64,000 nt of DNA from assembly GCA_005116895.1 (NCBI GenBank), contig SWDO01000017.1:45605-109604 (forward strand), given 5' to 3'. Position 1 is the stretch's first letter, and each line of letters opens with the position of its first letter. The notes below the pieces were generated by a model. The model was not told where the DNA came from, made no database searches, and saw only the letters and a list, made by a program, of their open reading frames with translations. Positions 51,616-62,300 of the stretch are shown here, piece by piece. The translations under genes were made by a program, and so were the position numbers. Source of the DNA: Nitrospira sp. (GTDB lineage Bacteria; Nitrospirota; Nitrospiria; Nitrospirales; Nitrospiraceae).

Positions 51616-51676
51616 GAGTGACCAGCTCTCAGCAGTCGGCCTCAGATCCAATATCTGACAACGCGCCACTGAAAGC

Positions 51677-52933
51677 TCATAGGTTCAAGACAGGAAACTT
51701 CGGAAGCGACGACTCCGCGACGCCGGTGAGTCGGACGACCACATCATACAGCTGCTGCACGCGCTCCGCTTTGATAGGCTCGAAGCCATGTCCAAGTACC
51801 GCATGGTTCGCGGCATCAAGTAGCGGCTTCATCTTCGGCCATTCCTTGAGAAAGGCTTGGCCCAGTTGATCGCCCAGTCCGGCCAATACACGAAACTGCG
51901 CTTGATGCGGCAACTTGTATTTGCCGTCAATGTCTTCGAGATAACAGGTTCGGCAGGTCTCTTGAAGCGCTTGCGGAAGCTGTCCCGGTGACACATCCCA
52001 ACTCTTGATCTTGTGCGCCTTATAGAGCCGGACTTGCGCGGACGCCTCCAGGGCACGAACAAGCGCTGTCATCGCTCCTTCGGGGTCATGCCCAACATGG
52101 AGATGCCTGCCCACATACGCCAACAGGTCCAGCGCGAGGTATTCTTTGACCTCCGCAGGGTCCAGCACCAGCTTCTCAAGGAAACTCGCGTTGGCCTTCA
52201 GATGAGGCAGGATCGCATTCAATCCAGCCGGTCCGCCCCACAGCGAAGCCATCTCCAGAGCTTTCGTCGCCGTCCTCAACTTGTCCCAGGCTTGCCGGTA
52301 CTGAAACCGTTCCCAGAACTCATAGCCCTCGGCCAAATCGGTGAAGGCACGATAGAGTGGCTTGTGCCCGCCACTCACTCGCAGTTCTACGCCATGGAAC
52401 AGTTTGGCGGCGGCGTGAAAGAGGCCCCGGTTAAACAACTCGCATCCTTCTCGGCGTGACACGGTCGCTTGCTCGTCCCAGGGATTACTTTGGGTCCAGA
52501 CGAGCGTCTTTGTGCCCAACTCGACACGATCACCCTCCTGACCGTCGCGCGCCCGAGCCAGCTCGACCACCCGAGAAGTCCATGGGAGCGCCACCAAGGT
52601 GAGCGCACCCGCCATCGCCGGGGTGGCTCCACTCAGATCCACGACCAACTCCCCCGGCTGTACTTCCCAGGTCCGCAAGAGATCCGGTAACGACCGTGCA
52701 ATTGTCTGATAGATAGATGGGAACTCCATCACGTCTGCCATCACGATCCAATCCCACCGCCTCGGCATCTGCTGGATCTTTGGCTGTATGTCCGATTCCA
52801 CCAACGCCTTACTTTCTTCAGGCAACACGAAACACAGGGCCTCCGGGTTGAGCCTGTTGATCGAATAGACCGCCGCTGCTGCATCATCGACCAATGCGAC
52901 CACGAGCGTCTTGATGGGTTGGTCTTGTGCCAT
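51677..52933 (-). CDS. CARF-domain CRISPR-associated protein (TIGR02710-like)
   Basis: GELVVDLSGATPAMAGALTLVAL (CARF motif); start at MAQDQPIKTLVVAL. Confidence 0.75.
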   Translation of the reverse strand: MAQDQPIKTLVVALVDDAAAAVYSINRLNPEALCFVLPEESKALVESDIQPKIQQMPRRWDWIVMADVMEFPSIYQTIARSLPDLLRTWEVQPGELVVDLSGATPAMAGALTLVALPWTSRVVELARARDGQEGDRVELGTKTLVWTQSNPWDEQATVSRREGCELFNRGLFHAAAKLFHGVELRVSGGHKPLYRAFTDLAEGYEFWERFQYRQAWDKLRTATKALEMASLWGGPAGLNAILPHLKANASFLEKLVLDPAEVKEYLALDLLAYVGRHLHVGHDPEGAMTALVRALEASAQVRLYKAHKIKSWDVSPGQLPQALQETCRTCYLEDIDGKYKLPHQAQFRVLAGLGDQLGQAFLKEWPKMKPLLDAANHAVLGHGFEPIKAERVQQLYDVVVRLTGVAESSLPKFPVLNL

Positions 52934-53025
52934 AGCCGGACGACTATACCATCGCAGTCGCGCACGTTCAATTTGATGCGGCAGAACATGGAAATGGTGC
53001 TGATCCTGTAGATAGCAAGTTAAGT

Positions 53026-53097
53026 TGTCCGGTTTTTGTAGCACATGATCTGTCCGGTATTTAAACCGGACACTTCTCGTGCTACAAAAACCGGACA
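53026..53097. mobile_element. 72-bp mini-element with perfect 19-bp terminal inverted repeats
   Basis: TGTCCGGTTTTTGTAGCAC ... GTGCTACAAAAACCGGACA; inner imperfect dyad GTCCGGTATTTAAACCGGAC. Confidence 0.65.
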
Positions 53098-53167
53098 GAT
53101 GATGTGCTAGCTACAGAAATGGTGCTGATCCTTGACAGCCTAGGCACCCTTCCCTAGAATCGCGAGC

Positions 53168-53746
53168 ATGCAAGCAATTGTTTTGACAGCTTTTGCGGAT
53201 AGTGCCAGAGTCAAACAGCAGTTTGCGGGCGAGCATGCCGATCGTATCGTGCAGGTCTCGATACTCATCGCGAACGCGTTCCAGAACGGGAACAAAGTCC
53301 TCCTGTTTGGTAACGGCGGGAGCTCGACCGATGCCGCACATATCGCAGCGGAGTTTGTCGGACGATACCAGCGCGACCGGGTGCCGTTGCCCGCAATTGC
53401 CTTGGCGACGGACATTGCCGCCATTACCTGCATCGCGAATGACTATGGGTACGAAGAACTCTTCGCCCGCCAGGTGCGCGCGCATGGCCGAAAAGGGGAC
53501 ATTGCAATTGGCATCAGTACCAGCGGGAATTCTCCAAACGTGCTGAAAGGTGTCGCGGCGGCCCGCGACGGTGGCTTAACTACGATTGGCTGGACGGGAG
53601 CTAACGGCGGAAAGCTGGCCGCGTTGGTCGAGTACCCTTTCATCGTCCCGTCTACGGTCACGTCTCGAATTCAGGAAAGTCACATCACGCTCGGCCACGT
53701 CTTGTGCGAATTGGTAGAGGATCATCTCCTTGGGAAAGCGTCCTGA
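53168..53746 (+). CDS. gmhA: D-sedoheptulose-7-phosphate isomerase (SIS)
   Basis: LLFGNGGSSTDAAHIAAEFVGRY, GISTSGNSPNVL. Confidence 0.9.
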   Translation: MQAIVLTAFADSARVKQQFAGEHADRIVQVSILIANAFQNGNKVLLFGNGGSSTDAAHIAAEFVGRYQRDRVPLPAIALATDIAAITCIANDYGYEELFARQVRAHGRKGDIAIGISTSGNSPNVLKGVAAARDGGLTTIGWTGANGGKLAALVEYPFIVPSTVTSRIQESHITLGHVLCELVEDHLLGKAS

Positions 53747-54719
53747 TCGGATATCCTCGACTCGGCCTCCCGCCTTGATCCCTCCGATCAATGCGTCCGA
53801 CCTCAAGACCTATCCGCTCAAAAAGCGACACAGCAAGGTTCGGCTTTCAGACTTGGCCGCGCCGTGGAAACGCGGGGGGACGTTCTCGACCTTCTCGTCC
53901 CGCCTCCCGAACATCCTCGCGGTCACAACATTGCGGGCCGTCACCCAGGCCATCGTGAAGGCGCATCGAAGGCGCCGCCCCGTCATCCTCGGGATCGGCG
54001 CCCATGTCATCAAGGTGGGGCTGTCCCCGATCATCACGGACTTGATGGAACGAGGCATCATCACGGCAGTAGCCATGAACGGGGCAGGAATTATTCACGA
54101 CTTCGAATTGGCCCTCATGGGCCATACCTCCGAAGAAGTCGATGCCGAGATCGACAATGGCCGCTTTGGCATGGCGGAAGAAACGGGCCGGATTCTGAAT
54201 GACGCCATCACGCGCGGCGCGAAGGACGGTCAAGGGCTGGGTGAAGCCATCGGACGCTACATGAACCACACAACCGATCAATTCCCGAATCGAGCCGTCA
54301 GTATTCTCGCCACAGGCGCGACACTCGGCATTCCGGTGACCGTGCATGTCGCGGTCGGAACCGACATTATCCACATGCACCCTTCGGCGGACGGCGCAGC
54401 CATCGGAGCCACGTCGCTCCTGGACTTCAGGCGTCTCACCGCTGTCGTCGCTGGGATGGAAGGGGGCGTCTACCTGAACGTCGGCTCGGCGGTGATTCTG
54501 CCAGAGGTCTTTCTAAAAACACTGTCATTAGGGAGAAATCTCGGCCATCCGATCGCCAATATTACGACCGTGAATATGGACTTTCTCTCCCATTACCGAC
54601 CACAGACCAACGTCGTGCGGCGCCCCACGCAAAAGGGCGGCCAGGGTTATTCCTTGACCGGTCACCACGAGATCATGCTGCCGTTGCTCGCGGCGGCCGT
54701 GCTGGAGGAATTAGGATGA
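53730..54719 (+). CDS. deoxyhypusine-synthase-like conserved protein
   Basis: GIGAHVIKVGLSPIITDLMERGIITAVAMNGAGIIHDFELALMG; fold assignment tentative. Confidence 0.65.
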   Translation: MGKRPDRISSTRPPALIPPINASDLKTYPLKKRHSKVRLSDLAAPWKRGGTFSTFSSRLPNILAVTTLRAVTQAIVKAHRRRRPVILGIGAHVIKVGLSPIITDLMERGIITAVAMNGAGIIHDFELALMGHTSEEVDAEIDNGRFGMAEETGRILNDAITRGAKDGQGLGEAIGRYMNHTTDQFPNRAVSILATGATLGIPVTVHVAVGTDIIHMHPSADGAAIGATSLLDFRRLTAVVAGMEGGVYLNVGSAVILPEVFLKTLSLGRNLGHPIANITTVNMDFLSHYRPQTNVVRRPTQKGGQGYSLTGHHEIMLPLLAAAVLEELG

Positions 54720-55411
54720 GCCCATCCTCGCCCGCCCCAAGCCTTTCGGTACTCCTTTCTTCAGAATGGCTACAGGCTCGTTGGCAGCACCTGAACACAC
54801 AGTACTTTGCCGGTTCACTCAGGCCAATCGAGATCGTCTGGAGTCAGCGCCTGACCTCCTCGGTTGGGATGTTTGCTTGTCGCGAAGGGCCAAGGTCCTT
54901 TTCCCCCCTCACCCTGACCCCCAGTCGTCGAGAAATTCGCCTGTCTCTCCCGCTCTTTGAACAGCTCATCGCACGGACACCCTACGCGGAGCAGGAGCTG
55001 CTCAACACCTTGGCTCATGAAATGATTCATCAATGGCAATTCGATGTATTGAAACGTCGGCCTGATCATGGCCTGGAGTTTTTGCGGAAGATGGCGGAGA
55101 TGAATCGAACAGGGACCGTCGCCGTGACGACGTACCACACACTGGAGAAGGAAGTCATTGCCTTAGCGAAATTCGCCTGGCGATGCCAAGACTGCGGGCG
55201 ACTGTATCAACGGCACCGAAGAACGATCCAGCCCAAGCGCCATCACTGTGGATCCTGTCACGGCGCCTTGCAGGAACTCGTCTCGCCGACTCAACTGATC
55301 GAGGATCGTCCCACCCCCTACCCGACTCATGCCTCGGACCCATCACCTCGGTCAGCCGGATCGACTACGCGTGCCGGAGCGCCGGAACAATTGACACTTG
55401 AGTTGATGTAA
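54716..55411 (+). CDS. SprT-like zinc metalloprotease domain protein
   Basis: TLAHEMIHQWQ HExxH and C-terminal zinc-ribbon CQDCGRLY..HHCGSC. Confidence 0.88.
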   Translation: MSPSSPAPSLSVLLSSEWLQARWQHLNTQYFAGSLRPIEIVWSQRLTSSVGMFACREGPRSFSPLTLTPSRREIRLSLPLFEQLIARTPYAEQELLNTLAHEMIHQWQFDVLKRRPDHGLEFLRKMAEMNRTGTVAVTTYHTLEKEVIALAKFAWRCQDCGRLYQRHRRTIQPKRHHCGSCHGALQELVSPTQLIEDRPTPYPTHASDPSPRSAGSTTRAGAPEQLTLELM

Positions 55412-55443
55412 TGGGAGAAAGGGCTCTGATGGGGAAATGCAGG

Positions 55444-58400
55444 CTACGCGGCTTCTTGACTTCTCTCTGGGCTAGACCGTCTCTGTTCCTGAGTCACTCG
55501 GCTCAGGACACCGGCCAGCGCGTCCACCGAAATAGGTTTTGACAGATAGTCATCCATCCCCGCAGCCAGACACCGTTCACGATCTCCCTGCATGGCGTTT
55601 GCCGTCATGGCAATAATCAGCACACGACAGGAAGTTTCAAGTTTCGGGTTTCGAGTTTCTGGTTGAAGGCCGGAAGGTTCAGGTCTTGGGTCTGAAACCT
55701 GAAACTTGCAACTTGAAACAGTTCCCCCCGCTTCTTGTTCGCGGATGAGCGTTGTCGCTTCGAAGCCATCCATGTCCGGCATCTGGCAATCCATGAACAC
55801 CACGTCATAGCGCATGCGCGATACCGCCTCGACGGCCTCACGCCCGTTGGCCACGACATCGATTCGATACCCCAACCGCTGGAAGAGGCGAACGGCTACT
55901 TTTTGATTAATGATGTTATCCTCGGCCAGGAGAATACGGAGATCCACCTTGGCCTTGGTTTCTGCAAGGGTGTGCCGAGTGATGAGTGGGGGCGCGTCGC
56001 TTGTGGCCGACAGACCTGAACTAAGGGGGCGCTGCGTGAGGAGGGCAACGAGACAATCATGCAACTGTCGCTCACGAATCGGCTTGGTCAGGTAGGCTGC
56101 TAACCCCGCCTCTTTGGCTGTCTTCGCATCTCCCCGCCGACCGAACGACGTGAGCAGGACAAGCTTGGTCTCGGCTCCTTCAGCTCGTGCCTGTATCGCA
56201 CGTGCCAATTCGATCCCATCCGTCGGACTCATATCCACGTCCAACAGCGCAAAATCGAACCGCGGTTGGCCGCGCCGACCGCTCAAGACGTCCAACGCCT
56301 CGGAGCCGCTCTGAACCAGTGTCGGTTGCATCCCCCATTTCTTTGTCATCTGCTCCAACATCCTTCGATTGATGGCCTTCTCATCCACGATTAAGATGCG
56401 AAGACTGGCTAACACGGCAGCAGAGAGGTGGGCCCTGCGGGAGCCATCAGCCTGTTTACGAAGATTCACCGTAAACCAGAAGCAGCTCCCCTCTCCAACC
56501 CGGCTCATCACCCCAATCGTTCCGCCCATCATCTCGACAAGACGTTTGCAAATCGCAAGCCCGAGTCCGGTCCCACCATATTTCCTCGTTGTGGCCCCAT
56601 CGGCTTGGGTAAACGACTGAAAGAGTCGCTCACACGCTTCCTCTGAGATCCCGATTCCCGTGTCCGTGACCGCAACGCGAATCATTGCGTCGCCCTTCGA
56701 CTGAGCCTCAACCATCACTTCCACCACCACATCCCCGCGTTCGGTAAACTTAATGGCATTCGCCATCAAATTCATCGCCACCTGCCGGAGGCGCCCTGGA
56801 TCACCAAGCAAATGGCGCGGCACATCGGCGTGGAAGAGACACGCCACATTCAGTCCTTTGGACGACGCACGTTCTGCGACGAGGTCCAACGACTCGTCGA
56901 GAGTGAGCCGAAGATCGAACTCAATCATCTCTAAATCCAATTTCCCTGCTTCAATCTTTGAAAAATCGAGAATATCGTTGATGATCGTGAGGAGATGGTC
57001 TCCACAACTGTGAACCGTCTCCGCATATTCACGCTGTTCCTCCGTCAATGTGGTCTCCAGCAAGAGACCGGTCATCCCGATTACACCATTCATCGGTGTC
57101 CGGATTTCGTGACTCATGGTCGCCAGGAACGACGACTTGGCCTCAGTGGCGGCTTTGGCCTCCCTCAAGGCGACATCCAGCTGCTGATTGATATGCTCCA
57201 ACTGTTGGGCATAGCCCTTCAGTGCTTGCTCGGCTTCTTTCCGACTCGTGATATCTCGGATAAATGCGCTGAAGATGACGGAGCCCTCGACGGCTAACGG
57301 TGTCATGGCGATTTCCACTGGAAATTCACAGCCGTCGCGCCGGAGACCGATCATTTCGACCAACCTGTTTGAGAGGAGCGAGTCCTGGGGTTCAAGAAGC
57401 CGCTGAACATCCGCGCGACAGATGAGGCATTGGGACGGTGGAAAGATCGTGTCGGCAACATTACGCCCGATCACCTCATGTGCAGACCAGCCAAATACCT
57501 GCTCAGCCTGGGCATTCCACTCGGTAATCCGGCCTGTCTGATCCATCGTCATCACAGCGTCGAGAGCCGTATCAATAATCAAGCTGGTACGGGCTTCGTT
57601 CTCATGCAGTGCCGCTTCCACTTCCGTTCGTTCGACGAACAGGCCGATCTGTCTTCCGACCGTGCCCAACGACCTCAGTAAATCCCAATCCTTGGCCTGA
57701 GGCTCGCTGCCGAAGAGCTCGATGACGCCGTAGACGTGAGCCCTCAGCCAGATAGGAAACGCACAGGCCGCGTGCAACATTCCCGTCGCTTCCACAGGCC
57801 CACGCGTAAATAGGGGGTCTCTTGCAACATCCTCCACCCACAGCGGCTCCCCACGGGCCCAACAGTGCCCCGGCAGATCAGCCCCGGCCGCGTAGACCTC
57901 CTGCCGCCTTCTTCTCATGAACTCCTGCACCATCGTGGTATCAACCGCCCAGTCCTGCGTGCAGACAATGGTTCGCCGGTCGTCTTGCACCAGCCAGAAC
58001 AGACCGACATGCCAATCGAGATTCACGACCAGGGCCTGGAGGAGGTCGGGGACCGCTTGCTCGACTGTCGAAGCACCTGCGAGCACTTTGGCCACAGCGT
58101 GCTGGAGAGCTTGCCGACGATCGGCGCTCCGTTGCGCTGTGACATCCCGGACGACACTGAGGACCGCATGCACCGTGCCGTCACTGGCTGGAAGTGGGAC
58201 AAACGTGACCTCGACCCACCGGACCTGCCCCGATAGTCCGATGAGCCTCCCTTTTCCACAAGTTTCCCGGCCTTCCTTCGCCGCCCTATGCATTTCTTCG
58301 ATCTGTAGACAATCGTTCGTCTGGATATACGTTCGAAGATCTGTCCCCACTATCTCTTCTGAAAATCCCGCATCGAAGAGGAGACAGCCCGCAGGATTGA

Positions 58401-58626
58401 GTTGAAGCACCCGGTAGTCGAGCCCGATGACCAATATCCCATGGGGTTCAGCTTCCAACATACTCCGGAGTCGCTGCTCATTTTCCTGGAATCGGATTCT
58501 TTCGGCCTCCGCGAGAACCCGACCGGTCCGCGCTCGCCAGGATGTCCGTATAAGAAAAAAGATCAAGGGTGCGACCAGCAGAACATTGGCCGCTGCCATG
58601 ATCCAGAACGTCCTGACCTCATCCAT
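55444..58626 (-). CDS. hybrid sensor histidine kinase (PAS-GAF-PAS-HisKA-HATPase-REC-REC)
   Basis: SHEIRTPMNGVIGM, GTGLGLAICKRLVEMMGG, two REC domains; start at MDEVRTFWIM. Confidence 0.92.
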   Translation of the reverse strand: MDEVRTFWIMAAANVLLVAPLIFFLIRTSWRARTGRVLAEAERIRFQENEQRLRSMLEAEPHGILVIGLDYRVLQLNPAGCLLFDAGFSEEIVGTDLRTYIQTNDCLQIEEMHRAAKEGRETCGKGRLIGLSGQVRWVEVTFVPLPASDGTVHAVLSVVRDVTAQRSADRRQALQHAVAKVLAGASTVEQAVPDLLQALVVNLDWHVGLFWLVQDDRRTIVCTQDWAVDTTMVQEFMRRRRQEVYAAGADLPGHCWARGEPLWVEDVARDPLFTRGPVEATGMLHAACAFPIWLRAHVYGVIELFGSEPQAKDWDLLRSLGTVGRQIGLFVERTEVEAALHENEARTSLIIDTALDAVMTMDQTGRITEWNAQAEQVFGWSAHEVIGRNVADTIFPPSQCLICRADVQRLLEPQDSLLSNRLVEMIGLRRDGCEFPVEIAMTPLAVEGSVIFSAFIRDITSRKEAEQALKGYAQQLEHINQQLDVALREAKAATEAKSSFLATMSHEIRTPMNGVIGMTGLLLETTLTEEQREYAETVHSCGDHLLTIINDILDFSKIEAGKLDLEMIEFDLRLTLDESLDLVAERASSKGLNVACLFHADVPRHLLGDPGRLRQVAMNLMANAIKFTERGDVVVEVMVEAQSKGDAMIRVAVTDTGIGISEEACERLFQSFTQADGATTRKYGGTGLGLAICKRLVEMMGGTIGVMSRVGEGSCFWFTVNLRKQADGSRRAHLSAAVLASLRILIVDEKAINRRMLEQMTKKWGMQPTLVQSGSEALDVLSGRRGQPRFDFALLDVDMSPTDGIELARAIQARAEGAETKLVLLTSFGRRGDAKTAKEAGLAAYLTKPIRERQLHDCLVALLTQRPLSSGLSATSDAPPLITRHTLAETKAKVDLRILLAEDNIINQKVAVRLFQRLGYRIDVVANGREAVEAVSRMRYDVVFMDCQMPDMDGFEATTLIREQEAGGTVSSCKFQVSDPRPEPSGLQPETRNPKLETSCRVLIIAMTANAMQGDRERCLAAGMDDYLSKPISVDALAGVLSRVTQEQRRSSPERSQEAA
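55629..55728. repeat. dispersed inverted-repeat element, copy B, inside the kinase CDS
   Basis: GGAAGTTTCAAGTTTCGGGTTTC...TCTGAAACCTGAAACTTGCAACTTGAAACAGTTCC; 26/27 nt match to copy A core. Confidence 0.75.
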
Positions 58627-58840
58627 AATCACGCGCTCCCGGCACACCCATAGCCCCAGGCCAGGCTCTTGCCAGGCTGTTGCATCCGTTATGTGCTGTA
58701 TCGGTCCGTTATGTGATGACTTGAGAACCTGCCGAAACACCCTGCGCGTCACGGAATAGTGCCAGGAACCAAGACGACAGACGTTGACTAGCCCTCTTTC
58801 CATGTAGCCGACAGCACGATCTGCACGGTATGATGGGGCC

Positions 58841-59323
58841 ATGATCGCAAAAGTGTTGCCACGCGACCAACTCTTTTCCGTGCTTTCCGGTGAACGGACA
58901 AAGGGGAGACGGATCGTGTTCACAAACGGCTGTTTCGACCTGATGCACATCGGACATACCCGGTATCTGCAGGCGGCCAAAGCACTGGGCGATGTCCTGG
59001 TCGTCGGGGTTAATAGTGATGTCTCAGTTCGTACGCTGGACAAGGCACCCGACCGACCGATCGTGCCGGAAGCACAACGGGCTGAGGTGCTGGCAGCCTT
59101 AGGCTGTGTGGATTTCGTGGTCATTTTTGACGAATCTGACCCTCGCCAGCTCATCGCGGCCGTCCAACCGGATGTCCTGGTCAAGGGAGGGGATTGGATG
59201 ATTGACCAGATCATCGGCCGCGAAATGGTTGAAGCTCGTGGAGGTGTGGTCAAGACGATCCCCCTGGTTCCTGGTCTCTCCACCACCGCTCTTCTTCAAC
59301 GCATCCGGTCAACCGCGACGTGA
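58841..59323 (+). CDS. rfaE2: D-glycero-beta-D-manno-heptose 1-phosphate adenylyltransferase (RfaE2-like)
   Basis: VFTNGCFDLMHIGHTRYLQAAKALGDVLVVGVNSD. Confidence 0.92.
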   Translation: MIAKVLPRDQLFSVLSGERTKGRRIVFTNGCFDLMHIGHTRYLQAAKALGDVLVVGVNSDVSVRTLDKAPDRPIVPEAQRAEVLAALGCVDFVVIFDESDPRQLIAAVQPDVLVKGGDWMIDQIIGREMVEARGGVVKTIPLVPGLSTTALLQRIRSTAT

Positions 59324-59326
59324 TAC

Positions 59327-62300
59327 GTGTCTGACGCCACCATCCAACCCACAGCCTGGCTCGCCCCGCTTCGTTCGGCACTCGACCACGAGAAAGCGCG
59401 TGTCTGCCTTCTCGGAGCGCACGGGCCGACATCGGCCTGCGCCCTGATGCTACTCCATCACGGCAGCCCATGGGTCGTGGTGACCGCAAGCGACGAGTCC
59501 GCCGAACGAATGTTCAATGACTTGTGCTTCTTCTATGGACTCATGGGTCGTCCGGTCGAGGACCTCGCCTGGTTCCCGGAATGGGAAACGCTTCCCTATG
59601 AAGCGACGGCGCCGCATGTCGGGTTGATTGCACACCGGATGACGACCCTTCATCGCCTGCTCATCAACCCGCCCACCATCCTCGTCACCTCCGTCGCCGC
59701 TGCCATGCATCGTGTGATTCCGCGCTCGACATTCGAGCAGGCGATCTTTCACTTCCAAACGGCGGCGGCCTTCGAACGGGAGTCGCTGGTCACCAACCTC
59801 CTTCGCCTGGGATACCGACGCGTGTCCGTCGTGGAAATTCCAGGGGAATTCAGCGTCCGTGGCGGCATCATTGATGTCTTCTCGACCGCGTACGCGAATC
59901 CAGTCCGTGTGGAGTTTCTCGGGGATCATGTCGAATCCATTCGCCTGTTCGATCCCTCAACCCAGACCTCCATCACAAAATTGAACGAGGGCTGGGTGTT
60001 GCCTGCGCGGGAGTTCGTTCGACCTCCACAGGCCCCGGAAGCAATCGTACCCATCGAAGCGGATGCTGAGTGGCGAAGTCCTGACTTGTACGATTCCATG
60101 GACACATTGTTCGACTATCTCACCACCGCTCCGTTCCTCGCGCTCGATCAACCAGAGGCACTGAAAAAAGCCTGCGAGACGGCCTGGGAGAAGATCGACG
60201 ACGGATATCTCCGTCATGTCGACCGGGATGCCACCCAGCCGTATCCCTCGCCCGAACGACTCTTTCTCACCTGGGAGGGCATCCAGCAGCGGATCGCGCC
60301 CTGGCCCATGTTGGCTCTTGAGCCGCTAGCGGCGCCGGACTCGACCTGGGATCAGACGTTTTCGTTTTCCTCCCAAGCGCCAGGCAGCATTGGACTCGGA
60401 ATTAGGGGCACCGCCTTCAGCCAGACTCTCAACCTGCTAGAAGGACTCAGGAGCGAACACCGGGTCGTCTTGGTCGCGCGAAGCCGCGGGCAGGTCGATC
60501 GCTTACTCGCCTTACTCCGAGAGCACGATTTACCTGCCGACCCATGGAACCCGACGGCCTGGTCGAGCCAGAGGACCGGAAAGCTCCCGTTTTATGTGCT
60601 GCACGGCGATCCGTCGGCGGGGTTTCTCTCCGGAGACCTTCGGCTCGCGCTCCTGACGGAAGAAGAGCTCTTTGCGAAGGGCGCCCGCCATAAACCACAG
60701 CCGAAAAGCAGAACCGCAACCTTCCTCTCTTCACTGGAGGATCTGAATGTGGGCGACTACGTCGTCCATGTTCAGCACGGCATCGCCAAATATCGAGGGC
60801 TCAAGCGCCTGTCGGTCCAGGACTTTGAGAGTGACTTCCTGATTCTCGAGTTCTCCGGTGGAGATACCCTCTATGTTCCGCTCGACCGATTGAATCAGGT
60901 GCAACGGTACGGCGGGGCTGAAGGGCATATCCCTCGACTGGATCGCCTGGGCGGTACCAGTTGGGCCAAGACCACGGCGCGCGTGAAGAAAAACATCGAG
61001 GAAATGGCCCAAGAATTGATCGATCTCTACGCAAGCCGCGAACTGGTGAAACGGAATGCCTATGGCACGACCACGACCCTGTACCACGAATTCGAAGCCG
61101 CCTTTGAGTACGAGGAAACAGCGGATCAGCTCAGGGCCATCGGGGACATCGGCCGCGACATGGAGTCGACCAAGCCCATGGATCGGTTGGTCTGCGGAGA
61201 CGTCGGATACGGAAAGACCGAAGTCGCCATGCGTGCGGCCTTCAAGGCTGTGGAGCATGACCGCCAAGTGGCAGTGTTGGTCCCGACGACGCTCCTGGCC
61301 CATCAACACTATGAGAACTTTTCTGAACGATTCGCGCCTTTTCCAATGCGCGTCGCGCTGCTCTCACGGTTTCAGTCGTCCAAGGAGACGAAGGCGATTC
61401 TGAAGGATGTCGGCGCGGGCATCGTCGATGTCGTGATCGGCACTCACCGTCTGCTGCAAAAAGACGTGGCTTTCCGGCAACTCGGCCTCGTGATCATCGA
61501 CGAAGAGCAATGGTTCGGCGTCAAACATAAGGAGCGGCTGAAGCAACTTCGCACCCAGATCGACGTGCTGACGCTCACCGCCACCCCCATTCCACGCACT
61601 CTCCAAATGGCGATGTCGAGCGTGCGAGATCTCTCGATCATCGATACCCCGCCGGCCGGACGATTGGCGATTAAGACGGAGGTGGTCCGGTTCAGCGACA
61701 AGGCCGTACGAGACGCGATCTTGCGGGAACTCGGGCGTGGAGGACAGATCTATTTTGTCCACAATCGGGTCGAAACCATGGAGCGAATCGGGGCATGGCT
61801 ACACCAATTGGTTCCCGAAGCCCGGATGGTTATGGCCCACGGCCAGATGGATGCGAGGCCGCTGGAAGCGGTGATGCTGAAATTCGTAAAGCACGAGGCG
61901 GATGTCCTGATCGCGTCGGCCATCATCCAGTCCGGACTCGATGTCCCCAACGCCAACACCATTATCGTCAATCGAGCTGATCTGTTCGGCCTCGCACAGT
62001 TGTACCAGTTACGCGGACGAGTCGGGCGGGGTGGAGAGCAAGCCTACGCCTACTTCCTCATTCCCGATGAAGGCACACTGACCGGCGATGCCCAGAAGCG
62101 ATTGATCGCGATTCAACAGTTCACGGAACTCGGATCCGGGTTCCGAATCGCTGCGGCGGACATGGAGATTCGAGGGGCCGGCAATCTTCTGGGCAAACAG
62201 CAGTCGGGGCATATCGCCGCGATCGGGTTGGATCTCTACATGCAAATGGTAGAGCAGGCTGTTCAGCGGTTGAAGGGGCATGTGATCGAGGAGGATCCTG

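Noticed and set aside
53026-53132. Inverted/direct repeats near the CARF gene as a possible CRISPR array
   Set aside because: The two 19-mers are inverted, not direct, and the 17-bp direct repeat occurs only twice; no regular spacers.
58627-59286. N-terminal 220 aa extension of the hybrid kinase ORF
   Set aside because: Overlaps the rfaE2-like gene antisense; TM-start MDEVRTFWIM at 58626 is a better start.
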